Shown here piece after piece: positions 45,665 to 53,687 of a DNA stretch of 64,000 nucleotides (position 1 is the first letter of the stretch; each line of letters starts with the position of its first letter). Both the position numbers and the translations under genes were made by a program. A model generated the notes under the pieces. That model was not told the DNA's origin. It did no database searches and saw only the letters and a list, made by a program, of their open reading frames with translations. The stretch covers positions 117,173 through 181,172 of the forward strand of contig NZ_JBHSGT010000043.1 in the NCBI RefSeq assembly GCF_042654605.1. The letters run 5' to 3'. The stretch is from Enterococcus_I eurekensis (lineage in GTDB: Bacteria; Bacillota; Bacilli; Lactobacillales; Enterococcaceae).

Positions 45665-46272
45665 AATTGAATCACTCGCTTTGCACGTTTTTTGATTTCC
45701 TCATCGTGGGTAACGACAATTACTGTTTTGCCCGAATGGTGCATCGCTTCTAGAATAGTCATGACTTCTTCGGCGTTTTTTTTATCTAGTGATCCGGTGG
45801 GTTCATCTGCTAAAATAATTTGGTTCTTTTTTAACATTAAGCGAGCTAAGGCGACTCGCTGCTGCTCACCACCGGATAATTTGTAAACTTTGCTATTCAT
45901 TTTACTTGCTAGGCCAACGAATTGAAGAGCTTCTTCTAGCGAAATTTGTGAGTTTCGACTTTTTTTCTTAATAATTGCTAAGTTTTCTTTGACTGTCTTA
46001 TTGTCAATCAGAGCAAAATTTTGAAAAAGGAAACCAACTTGTTCTCTAAAATAGGGCATCAAATTTTTTTGTTTTAAAATATTGTTACCATTCACTATAA
46101 TTTCGCCATGATCAGCTACTTCAAGTCCACCAATCATGTTTAAGAGGGTTGTTTTTCCACAACCGCTAGGACCAGAAAAAACAACGAATTCCCCTGTTTC
46201 AATCGTTAAACTTAAATCTTCAAAAATCGTTTGCTCGTCAAATGTTTTCGTTAGTTGATTAATGACAATCAT
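45661..46272 (-). CDS. ABC transporter ATPase, lactococcin-972-type export/immunity system
   Basis: 203 aa. Walker A GPSGCGKTT (34-42), signature LSGGEQQRVALARL, Walker B ILADEPTGSLDKK, of the MacB/LolD-like class. Overlaps the membrane protein gene by four bases (ATGA). In lactococcin 972 clusters an ATPase of this type works with the large membrane protein for export or self-protection. Confidence 0.88.
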   Translation of the reverse strand: MIVINQLTKTFDEQTIFEDLSLTIETGEFVVFSGPSGCGKTTLLNMIGGLEVADHGEIIVNGNNILKQKNLMPYFREQVGFLFQNFALIDNKTVKENLAIIKKKSRNSQISLEEALQFVGLASKMNSKVYKLSGGEQQRVALARLMLKKNQIILADEPTGSLDKKNAEEVMTILEAMHHSGKTVIVVTHDEEIKKRAKRVIQL

Positions 46273-48239
46273 AGGGCGCCTCCTTTAAGTATTTTTGGAA
46301 TTTCAGATTGATCCATGCGTTTGATGTGGATTGCGATGAATAATAGTTCAACAACCAATACGAGAAGTCCGCCATACAAGATATAACGAGCTTCAGCAAT
46401 TTGAAGCCATTGATTCATCACAATCGCGCTGATTGTGCTAAGCAGGCTGGCAGATAATGTCATTAATGTCATTTTTTGATTGCGCGACCAGATGGAATAA
46501 CCCAATAATTTTTTAAGCGACAGTTCCATTGCATGGACACGATATTCCAATTTTAAAACAAGGCTAATCACAATCATTTCTAGAAAAATTGTGAAGAAAA
46601 AGAGTACCGTAGCAATCAAGGCACTACGTTTTAAGAATTGCCAATGGTATTGGTAGACGTCTTCAACATTGGTTTTTTCAGCCAACTCATTTTCTAAGTG
46701 ATTTTGTTTAATAAATGAATCAAATGCGTCATCGGTGAGTTGATACATCACATCATAGGCATAATAGGCTCGGCGCAAGTTTCGTTCCAAATCAGAAGCA
46801 TCAGGTAGTGTATGATTTAAGATGATGATTGGATTTTTTAGATAGCGACTTCGATTAAAATAATTTTTCCCGTCAATACTCATGATTTTTGTGCTGTCCT
46901 CATAAGTCGAAAAATTTTCTGCGTGATTGGAAGTCTCAATATAATCTTGAATGACCTCTGAAGTCGTTTGTTGTAATTCTTGATCCATTTGATATTTTTT
47001 AGGGAAAAAATAATGAATCCCTTCTGTAAAGGAATAAGATCTTAACTCAGGTAGTTGTTCGATTAGATAAGGAATCGCTGCAGAATTAAGCAGGACAGTT
47101 GGTTTTGTTATTCGAAAGTCGGCATAGGACAAGTTAACCAGCTGTAAGGATTGATTTGCATATTCTTGATAAAATTGCTCTCGTAAATTGGCACTTTGTT
47201 CATTGAGCGCCACGAAAGAATCATTCGTTTCATCTTTTGGTAGTAAATGGAGTTTTACGTAACTAAAGTTTTGGTATATTTTGAAAAAATCTTTTTGCTG
47301 AGCGTACTGCCATGATTCTGAAAATAGTGCCAAACAGCTAGAGGTAACTGTGATGGTCAATAACAATGAGACGACCTTAACCATGTAATTAACCAATAGT
47401 AAACGCCGCTCGTTTTGCGTATTTGAAAAAGCTTCTTTTAGGTTTGTCCGAAAAAGAGTCGTATAGAGTGCCGCATTGAATAATAGAAAAAGACTAAATG
47501 CAATCAAGACGCTTACACGTTCAAAGCGAGTATTTGTAAAGAAGGAAGTGAAAAAGTAGGCAGAAACAAAAAAAACAGAAGTTAAAAAGGTATCAATGAG
47601 TATATTTTTTAAGACAAGGTATTTTAACTCCTCACCAAAGACCACTTTCACTAAAATTTCTTTACGCATAAATAAGATGTCATAATAGGTAAAAAATAAG
47701 AGCAAAATCAAAAGAATCATCCAAACAAACAGCACATTTCGTGCCGATTCATTGGAAGATGTAACCATTCTAGGAAAATTACCAGCATACTTATCGACGA
47801 GCTCGGATTTAAATTGCTGGAGATTCTCTTCATCGCCTAAGAGGTAAATTTTATCGACTGTCTCCATTTGCGGAATCGTTTGCCAATCTTCTAGATGAAT
47901 CGTCGCTTTACCAAGTAATAAGCTCTTATATTCTTTTTCGCTGATTGCGGCATGGTTCTTTAACTCTTCTTTGGTTTCTTGGGTGGTGTAAATATAAATA
48001 TCCGTTTGTTTGGCGCCAGTCAATTTTTCTTGGTAGGCGAAGAATTGGATATTGTTTCGATTGGCCGCGAGCGTGAGATCCGACTTCATTTCTTCATCTG
48101 AGACAGAAACAGGTTTAAATAACGTTGTTTGCGGAAAGTTCTCTTCAAAAGTGTCTAAATAGAGCATGAAGCTTTCTCCAGAAAAACTAAAGCCGATAAA
48201 AAATAGAATAAAGGCTAAGAGGTATTTTATTTTTTTCAT
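46269..48239 (-). CDS. Bacteriocin-associated integral membrane protein (DUF1430 type)
   Basis: 656 aa from the ATG after GGAGGAAACA; an in-frame TTG four codons earlier lies over the ribosome site. One N-terminal helix, a large extracytoplasmic domain, a cluster of helices in the middle (about 170-300) and a C-terminal group of helices, giving a MacB/FtsX-like permease layout. It follows the bacteriocin gene across a terminator-like hairpin and is coupled to the ATPase, the usual lactococcin 972 order. Confidence 0.85.
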   Translation of the reverse strand: MKKIKYLLAFILFFIGFSFSGESFMLYLDTFEENFPQTTLFKPVSVSDEEMKSDLTLAANRNNIQFFAYQEKLTGAKQTDIYIYTTQETKEELKNHAAISEKEYKSLLLGKATIHLEDWQTIPQMETVDKIYLLGDEENLQQFKSELVDKYAGNFPRMVTSSNESARNVLFVWMILLILLLFFTYYDILFMRKEILVKVVFGEELKYLVLKNILIDTFLTSVFFVSAYFFTSFFTNTRFERVSVLIAFSLFLLFNAALYTTLFRTNLKEAFSNTQNERRLLLVNYMVKVVSLLLTITVTSSCLALFSESWQYAQQKDFFKIYQNFSYVKLHLLPKDETNDSFVALNEQSANLREQFYQEYANQSLQLVNLSYADFRITKPTVLLNSAAIPYLIEQLPELRSYSFTEGIHYFFPKKYQMDQELQQTTSEVIQDYIETSNHAENFSTYEDSTKIMSIDGKNYFNRSRYLKNPIIILNHTLPDASDLERNLRRAYYAYDVMYQLTDDAFDSFIKQNHLENELAEKTNVEDVYQYHWQFLKRSALIATVLFFFTIFLEMIVISLVLKLEYRVHAMELSLKKLLGYSIWSRNQKMTLMTLSASLLSTISAIVMNQWLQIAEARYILYGGLLVLVVELLFIAIHIKRMDQSEIPKILKGGAL

Positions 48240-48271
48240 TGTTTCCTCCAAATTTAAGAGATAAAAATAAA

Positions 48272-48313
48272 GCTTTTCTCCGATACAATCGATTACTTGT
48301 ATCGGGGAAAAGC
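48272..48313 (-). terminator. Attenuating terminator between bacteriocin and transporter genes
   Basis: A 17-bp stem (48272-48288 with 48297-48313, one G-T pair) around an 8-nt loop. It would reduce read-through so that the bacteriocin is made in excess of its transporter. Confidence 0.75.
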
Positions 48314-48334
48314 GTAATCAAATGCCGAGAGAAA

Positions 48335-48703
48335 TTAGTAACTCATCGAGTAGGAAATGTTTGAACCGCTATGACGGACTTCTATCTTTGCCGTTTTCCC
48401 TTTTCCAACATTACCACTTGTATGACTTCCATTACTATTAGATACACTGGCATAATGTGTTTTGGTTGCATGGTAGCCATGCGCATAGTCTTCATTAATT
48501 GCAGCAGTATTGTATCCATAAGTCAAAACCCCAGCACCATCTGAAGTAGATGCGCTTTTTTGCCATGCTTTAGAGAAAGAACCACTGTAACTTTTGGTAA
48601 TGGATGCAGCTTCGACTTTATGAACTAAAATAGGGGATAAAGTAATAGCACCCAATAAAGATGTTGCAGCCAAACTTAATATAATTTTCTTTTTTAATTT
48701 AAT
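48335..48703 (-). CDS. Lactococcin 972-family bacteriocin precursor, start codon abnormal
   Basis: Signal peptide followed by a mature region (about ASITKSYSGSFS onward) whose GYHATKTHYASVSN segment resembles the HHGSKTHSATVVNN region of lactococcin 972, which targets lipid II. Coordinates use an in-frame ATT (48703-48701) that gives a normal Lys-rich signal peptide, 122 aa. There is no ATG, GTG or TTG near the GAGG ribosome site, only two bases away; the first TTG (48673) would delete the charged N-terminus. The gene may be poorly expressed or have lost its start. LytTR boxes lie upstream. Confidence 0.75.
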   Translation of the reverse strand: MKLKKKIILSLAATSLLGAITLSPILVHKVEAASITKSYSGSFSKAWQKSASTSDGAGVLTYGYNTAAINEDYAHGYHATKTHYASVSNSNGSHTSGNVGKGKTAKIEVRHSGSNISYSMSY

Positions 48704-48748
48704 GTCCTCTTTTCAATCTTATTTTTTCAACGTTGAGTTGATATGTTT

Positions 48749-48816
48749 AGTATGTCATTTTTAATATGAAAGTAAAGCCCTATTGCCTGAACGGTCGAAA
48801 ATGACACCTAAACGGT
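48749..48816 (-). promoter_or_regulatory. LytTR-type double box and promoter of the bacteriocin gene
   Basis: On the minus strand ACCGTTTAG (48816-48808) and ACCGTTCAG (48795-48787) are 21 bp apart centre to centre, then 32 bp to CATACT (48754-48749) as -10. Same geometry as the two other LytTR promoters in the window. Confidence 0.75.
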
Positions 48817-48900
48817 AAAAGTTAAGAGTATTTTTATTATTCAAGAAGCAAATATGATATAATAAAAACAAAAATATCATATGTGAAAGAAGTTGTAGCT

Positions 48901-48957
48901 GTGATTTATGTCATTGATCTTTTGAATATTATTGATACGTTTTTGGCTTTTACCATA
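48901..48957 (+). pseudogene. Remnant of a histidine kinase gene (first ~19 codons)
   Basis: From GTG 48901 the sequence VIYVIDLLNIIDTFLAFTI matches the start of the kinase at 53688 with few changes, and the ~120 bp upstream match too. It stops at 48957 where an IS256-type fragment begins. The ATG used in a longer reading of the intact copy is not conserved here, supporting GTG as the true start. Confidence 0.8.
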
Positions 48958-49509
48958 TGACAGCTTTTTGAGAGTACTCGATTCTCTTCTCGTACTTTTA
49001 TATAGAGTACATCGGTCATTAAGTAAGGATAATGTTTTTCTGATAATAAACGATTCTGCCACTCATTAACCATAGGTTCTAGCTGTTCTGTTAAGCTAGA
49101 AACGAAGGACTTAGAGACGGATTTACCACAAAGTTCTTCCACAATTTTTGATACTTACGAGTTGAAACGCCTGATACATACATTTCCAACATTGAAGCCA
49201 TTAGGGCTTTTTCGTTTCATTGATAACGTTCAAACACTGTGGGTGAAAATGGCCATCACGTGTTCTGGGTACTTTTAATTCTAGCGTGCCTACACGTGTC
49301 GTAAAACTGCGCTCATAATAGCCATTTCGTTGACTTTGTCGGTTTTCTGTTCGTTCATATTCTTTTGCTTGAATATATTCTGTTCGTTGATTTTCCATTA
49401 GTTGATTAAATACCGTTGTTAAGATATTTTTAGAAACGTCATCCTTTACAGAATATTCAATAATGCTTTGAATCTCTTCGCTTTTCAGTGTAAAATGTAC
49501 TTGGGTCAT
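48955..49509 (-). pseudogene. IS256-family transposase fragment, frameshifted
   Basis: N-terminal part of the transposase. Compared with the intact copy one T is lost after the GHF codons (near 49244), shifting the frame, and a stop appears in the second part; the catalytic core after LSKSCH is missing. Not functional. Confidence 0.9.
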
Positions 49510-49609
49510 GTAAAAGTCCTCCTGGGTATGTTTTTGTCGTTAAAAACATTGTACCGTAAAAGGACTGTTGCATGGCCTTTTTACTTTTACACAATTATAC
49601 GGACTTTAT
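48955..49609 (-). mobile_element. Truncated IS256-family element
   Basis: Near-identical to the left half of the complete copy at 62313-63639, in reverse orientation. It keeps the left end (terminating GGACTTTAT at 49609) and stops inside the transposase. The internal junction joins the kinase remnant at a shared ATA, suggesting a deletion rather than simple insertion. Confidence 0.88.
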
Positions 49610-49621
49610 CCAGGAACGGAA

Positions 49622-50182
49622 TCACATGGGAGAATTATTTTTTATGTTATAACGATAAACAGAATAACCTTCCATAGGGTCACCGCCTTGTACAGAAAAA
49701 ATGGGTGATAGAAATAATGAAAAGGAATCACCAAGTTGATAAGAAGGATAATAGGGATCGCTATCATCGCTGACAATATCGGCAGTTACTTGTAAGCGAA
49801 TCGACTCACCAGGCTGTAGTACGCCGTCTATTTGGCTACGAACTAAGTTGTTAAAGTCTTGAACTTCTTCGTAGAAAGTAAAGGATTGATCTTTCGAAAG
49901 ATCAATGGTTTCGTTTGAAATGTTTTTAATTGAAAAGATAATCGGTGTGTAAAGTTTGTTAATTGAAAACTCTTTGTCATAGGCTTCATAAGAAGGTTGG
50001 ATTTCCTCAAGTACAAATTCGAAAGCGTCCATTGTAACTACCTGTCCTCGCTCAGCTGCTACTTCCGTTATTTGATATTTTGAATTATCCTGATTGACTT
50101 GATAAATTTTCATACCACTAAATATTCCGAGTGCAATAAAGCAAAGACAAGTGAAAAAGAAGAACGGTTGTTTAGGTTTCAT
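49622..50182 (-). CDS. Membrane-anchored protein of module 2, unknown function
   Basis: 186 aa from the ATG overlapping the ATPase stop (ATGA). One N-terminal helix (FFFFTCLCFIALGIFSGM), then a beta-rich extracytoplasmic domain with an Ig-like pattern (FSIKNISNETIDLS, LQPGESIRLQV) reminiscent of DUF4352-type proteins. Translationally coupled to the transporter, so an immunity or transporter-accessory role is possible. Its stop lies 13 bp from the end of the IS256 fragment. Confidence 0.75.
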   Translation of the reverse strand: MKPKQPFFFFTCLCFIALGIFSGMKIYQVNQDNSKYQITEVAAERGQVVTMDAFEFVLEEIQPSYEAYDKEFSINKLYTPIIFSIKNISNETIDLSKDQSFTFYEEVQDFNNLVRSQIDGVLQPGESIRLQVTADIVSDDSDPYYPSYQLGDSFSLFLSPIFSVQGGDPMEGYSVYRYNIKNNSPM

Positions 50183-50808
50183 TGTTCGAGTACTCCTTCG
50201 CATAAACGATATTGAATATCAGAAACAGCATTCAAAAAATCTTTATCATGGCTAGTGACAATAATTGTTTTCCCTTCTTGCTTCCCTTGTTCAATAATCG
50301 ATGTCATCATTTTAATTCCTTTTTCGTCTAATGCGTTAGTCGGTTCATCGAGTAGTAAGAGAGTTTGATTTTCCATGATAGCTTGAGCGATTCCTAAACG
50401 CTGCTTCATTCCTAGGGAGTATCGTTTAAATTTATCATTTTGAGCTGCAACTAAATCAACGGTTTCAAGAGCAGCTTGAATCTCTTTTTCACCGATTAAA
50501 TGTTGAATAGCTGCCAAAAACTGTAAATTTTCTTTCCCAGAAAACTCACCAATAAATTGAGGCATTTCAATGAGTACGCCTGTATGAGGAGGATGCTCGA
50601 TTTCTTCGCCAATCACCTGATTTTCAACTTTGATTTCACCTTGGTTATAAGGCATCAATCCTGCGATGCATTTAAGTAAAACACTTTTCCCAGAACCGTT
50701 GACTCCAGCGATTCCAGTAACCTGACCTTTAGGAATGGTTAAAGAAATATTTGATAAAATTGTACGCCCAGATAATTTTTTTGTTAAATTCGTAATGATA
50801 ATCTCCAT
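50179..50808 (-). CDS. ABC transporter ATPase of module 2
   Basis: 209 aa. Walker A GVNGSGKSV (35-43), signature YSLGMKQRLGIAQ, Walker B LLLLDEPTNALDEKG. The signature is the SLGMKQR form seen in drug/bacteriocin self-resistance ATPases. It shares one base with the next permease gene and overlaps the anchored-protein gene. Confidence 0.9.
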   Translation of the reverse strand: MEIIITNLTKKLSGRTILSNISLTIPKGQVTGIAGVNGSGKSVLLKCIAGLMPYNQGEIKVENQVIGEEIEHPPHTGVLIEMPQFIGEFSGKENLQFLAAIQHLIGEKEIQAALETVDLVAAQNDKFKRYSLGMKQRLGIAQAIMENQTLLLLDEPTNALDEKGIKMMTSIIEQGKQEGKTIIVTSHDKDFLNAVSDIQYRLCEGVLEQ

Positions 50809-52178
50809 CAGTATGTTCCTTTCTTTTTTACGATTGTTTGATAGATTTTGAGACTACTAAATAACATGAGATAGAAAATCAAGAGAAACAAGCCTTCGAG
50901 CCAAGGATTTTGTTCACCTGTAACCCATTGATTGAACATGGTGACTCCTATAAATAGACCCTTACCTGTAAATAGAAGAATTAGCAGTCCAATAGCTGTA
51001 ACTAATAAGCTAAAAGATGCAGGGAAAATCATAGATAGATACTCGTAGCAAAGTCCAGTTAAATAAAGATGACTGAAAAATAAAACCAGATATAAAAGCA
51101 AGTTTTGTCGTGTTCCAAAGATATTTTCAATTAACCATGTTTGTTCAACTAAGACTGGGATGAAAATGAGTAATAAAAAGAAAAACATTGTCCAAATCAA
51201 TAAGGAAAGATTTTTCGTCTTTTGAAAAAGATGATTACTAATCCGCATGCGAATAAATTGTCCGTATAGCTGCCAATCATCTGAGCGAAACGATGACAAT
51301 AAAATCAGGAAGCTTAATAAAAAGCAAAACCAAATCAAAGGAAATGAATAGAAGTCGCCTTGCTGAATCGAATTAAAGCCCTCTCGACTAATCCCTTGAA
51401 AGAAAGATAATAAATACCAAAGTAGGAGTGAGACATCCGATTGTTGAGAGAAAAAATAAAGTGTTAATCCAAATAAAAAGGAGAGTAAAACGAAAAAACC
51501 CTGCCACTCTCTTTTACGAATACGTAAATCGCGTTCGATTAATGGCATTCCTACTGTAGAAATTGCCGTTCGTAACCAAATAAAGAAAAGAATCGCTAAG
51601 TAAAAGAGGGTAAAAATACCAAAGGAATCAAGAGTATTTGGTGTCGGTTTAAGGCCGATTGTTTTGAAAATCCATTCATCAAACACATAAAAATCAAGAA
51701 TAAAGAGAATGATCAGAGGGAATTTGAACCCTTTTGATTGCCACGATTTTTTTAAATGTAGTAAAACATAACTCAAGATAAAATAAAATATCCATTGATT
51801 TATCAGGCTTTGAAAAAGTGTTTCAATGGGTACCTTCTCCCAACGATTTTGGAAAATAGTAATTAGGAATCCGGGCAAGTAAAAGACAATAAAGAAAGTC
51901 GAGCTAGTAAATAAAGCGTAAAAAAAACGCGATTTCTTTTTTATTCGATTGCTCATACGAATTTGAGTAAAAGTCCCATAATAGTATTCAGTAATGGCGT
52001 AATGATAAATTAAATAAATCGGATAGATGAAGACACCAAAAATGAAAGAATCTTCTAAAAAGGAAAAAAGAGTATAGAGATTGAGTGTAAGGTAAAAATA
52101 AAAACAAATAAAGGCATAAGGAAATAGTAAAAGTAGTTTCTTCTCATGGCGAATCAGGACTAAAAATGATTGGATCAT
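50808..52178 (-). CDS. Large polytopic membrane protein, ABC-2-like permease of module 2
   Basis: 456 aa with about twelve strongly hydrophobic segments and no other domain. No family recognised with certainty; position between an ATPase and a second membrane protein indicates the transmembrane part of an ABC exporter or self-resistance pump. Overlaps the upstream permease by four bases. Confidence 0.75.
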   Translation of the reverse strand: MIQSFLVLIRHEKKLLLLFPYAFICFYFYLTLNLYTLFSFLEDSFIFGVFIYPIYLIYHYAITEYYYGTFTQIRMSNRIKKKSRFFYALFTSSTFFIVFYLPGFLITIFQNRWEKVPIETLFQSLINQWIFYFILSYVLLHLKKSWQSKGFKFPLIILFILDFYVFDEWIFKTIGLKPTPNTLDSFGIFTLFYLAILFFIWLRTAISTVGMPLIERDLRIRKREWQGFFVLLSFLFGLTLYFFSQQSDVSLLLWYLLSFFQGISREGFNSIQQGDFYSFPLIWFCFLLSFLILLSSFRSDDWQLYGQFIRMRISNHLFQKTKNLSLLIWTMFFFLLLIFIPVLVEQTWLIENIFGTRQNLLLYLVLFFSHLYLTGLCYEYLSMIFPASFSLLVTAIGLLILLFTGKGLFIGVTMFNQWVTGEQNPWLEGLFLLIFYLMLFSSLKIYQTIVKKKGTY

Positions 52179-52978
52179 GATACCGAACCTCTTTTTTTAA
52201 CATAATAAATAAAAAGAAAGAGCGTTAGCGATCCAAAACTAGCGATTAAACAGAGAATGGGTAAGAGATAAACATTGTTGCTTCCTGGCACGACAACAAG
52301 GAATCCTAGTGGTGAAATTGAGTAGCCACCGGGAATCAAAAATAATACTAATGGGATCAATAAGGATAAGGCAAACAAATAAATGGTTTTCTTGATGAAT
52401 AGTCCTAGTAGTAAAATCAAATTGCTAAGCAAGAGAGCGAAGATTCCTGTCAGTAAAATGAATAATAAGATATTTAAAAAAGGGCGCTCTAGAAATAATG
52501 ATTTAGCAATAGTGCCATTTTCTCTAGGATAAGCGCGCATATAATCGGTAAAGCGATACGGTTTTAATGCAGGATAGCGCAGTGCATTAAAAAAAACATT
52601 GAATAGTAATGGAATCGTTGCTAAGCCAAATGCTAATAAACTGTTCACGCTTAAAAGTGAGAGGAGATACTTTTTTCTATTCTTTCGAATGATTTGTATG
52701 TAGTCGTATTGACTGTGACCTTCACGATTTAAATAAAAACCCATAGGTAAAGCCGTTAGCGGGAAAACAGAAAATAAGTAGAGAAAGGGAAAGAAAGAGT
52801 TCCCATCATTCGATAAAATCCAAGCATAATACAAACTCGTTGGATAAGCGTTAGGATTGATTAACTGTTCCGACCAAATATTACTGAAAAATTGACCGAG
52901 ACTAATTAACATTAAAATCAAAAAAGAAAAGAGGAGTATTTTTTCTTTTAGTACTTGTTTTATACGAAAAATAATCAT
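52175..52978 (-). CDS. Second polytopic membrane protein of module 2
   Basis: 267 aa from the ATG eight bases after GGAGG (an in-frame TTG five codons earlier overlaps that site). About six hydrophobic helices. First of four coupled genes following the secreted protein gene. Likely ABC permease subunit; no closer family recognised. Confidence 0.75.
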   Translation of the reverse strand: MIIFRIKQVLKEKILLFSFLILMLISLGQFFSNIWSEQLINPNAYPTSLYYAWILSNDGNSFFPFLYLFSVFPLTALPMGFYLNREGHSQYDYIQIIRKNRKKYLLSLLSVNSLLAFGLATIPLLFNVFFNALRYPALKPYRFTDYMRAYPRENGTIAKSLFLERPFLNILLFILLTGIFALLLSNLILLLGLFIKKTIYLFALSLLIPLVLFLIPGGYSISPLGFLVVVPGSNNVYLLPILCLIASFGSLTLFLFIYYVKKRGSVS

Positions 52979-53044
52979 GAGAGAAACCTCCAAATATTTA
53001 AAATCTATACAAATAATAGAAGAAGAGTAAGTGTTATTTAGTAT

Positions 53045-53497
53045 TTAAGGTAAGACGATTACTCCACTTTCATAGGTATAGTCAGGTGACCATTTACCTT
53101 TAAATGTTAGTTTGGATGCTGTTGAACGCTCACCTCTAAAGCGTACAGGAATTCGCTCGCCAAAATTTTCAACAGCATAATTATAAACTTCATAACGCTT
53201 TCCTTTTTCAACGGTGCCTCCACTACCAGTATTAACATATTTATCCCCATTAAAAACTTGGGGTTTTATCTTAAAACTACTGCGGCTAGAATCAGATGTA
53301 GAGGTTACACTGATATACATCGATGATTTAGTATCTTTTGGATAAGCTTCTGTATAAGTCATTGATAAAGGACCAGAGAACGAAAAAGTATAGCTTTTAT
53401 CAATGGTATCTGCTAAGGCAGTTCCGATTCCCATTAAAAGGATACTAGCCAATGTTGCGATAAGTAACACGTTTGATCTTTTTCTTTTCTTAATCAT
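53045..53497 (-). CDS. Secreted 150-residue protein, candidate bacteriocin-like effector
   Basis: Signal peptide of about 29 residues (KKRKRSNVLLIATLASILLM..ALA) and a ~120-residue mature part without cysteine, rich in Ser, Thr and Tyr. The mature start (DTIDKSYTFSFSGPL) echoes that of the module 1 bacteriocin (ASITKSYSGSFSKAW), and both are under the same type of LytTR promoter and followed by ABC genes. A distant relation to the lactococcin 972 family is inferred, not shown. Its ATG lacks a well-placed ribosome site; a short upstream ORF overlaps it. Confidence 0.7.
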   Translation of the reverse strand: MIKKRKRSNVLLIATLASILLMGIGTALADTIDKSYTFSFSGPLSMTYTEAYPKDTKSSMYISVTSTSDSSRSSFKIKPQVFNGDKYVNTGSGGTVEKGKRYEVYNYAVENFGERIPVRFRGERSTASKLTFKGKWSPDYTYESGVIVLP

Positions 53498-53510
53498 ATT
53501 TTATTCCCAT
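53490..53510 (-). other. Six-codon upstream ORF overlapping the start of the secreted protein
   Basis: An ATG five bases after AGGAG opens MGIKYD and stops at a TAA that overlaps the start of the 150-residue protein. The main ATG itself has no ribosome site at normal distance, so re-initiation or coupling would be needed. Confidence 0.55.
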
Positions 53511-53535
53511 TTCTTCTCCTCTTCTATATGAATAG

Positions 53536-53603
53536 ACTATATATCAAAAAAATAATAAAAATACCCTTCTTACCTGAACGGTCGAAAATGACACCTAAAC
53601 GGT
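53536..53603 (-). promoter_or_regulatory. LytTR-type double box and promoter of the secreted protein
   Basis: Minus strand: ACCGTTTAG (53603-53595), ACCGTTCAG (53582-53574), 21 bp apart, then 32 bp to TATAGT (53541-53536). The kinase gene starts divergently ~85 bp away and could share control. Confidence 0.8.
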
Positions 53604-53687
53604 AAAAGTTAAGGGCGTTTTTATTATTCAAGAAGCGAATATGATATAATGAAAACAAAAATATCATATACGAAAGAAGTTGTAGCT

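Noticed and set aside
48877..49062. 61-codon minus-strand frame spanning the kinase remnant and IS junction
   Set aside because: Chimeric frame created by the deletion; no start signals.
49468..49677. 69-codon plus-strand frame opposite the IS256 left end (and 62251-62454 in the full copy)
   Set aside because: Antisense to the transposase start and inverted repeat; no ribosome site; present only because the IS is repeated.
53649..53687. ATG start for the histidine kinase
   Set aside because: It lies on the TATAAT and is not conserved in the duplicated remnant, where the downstream GTG is.
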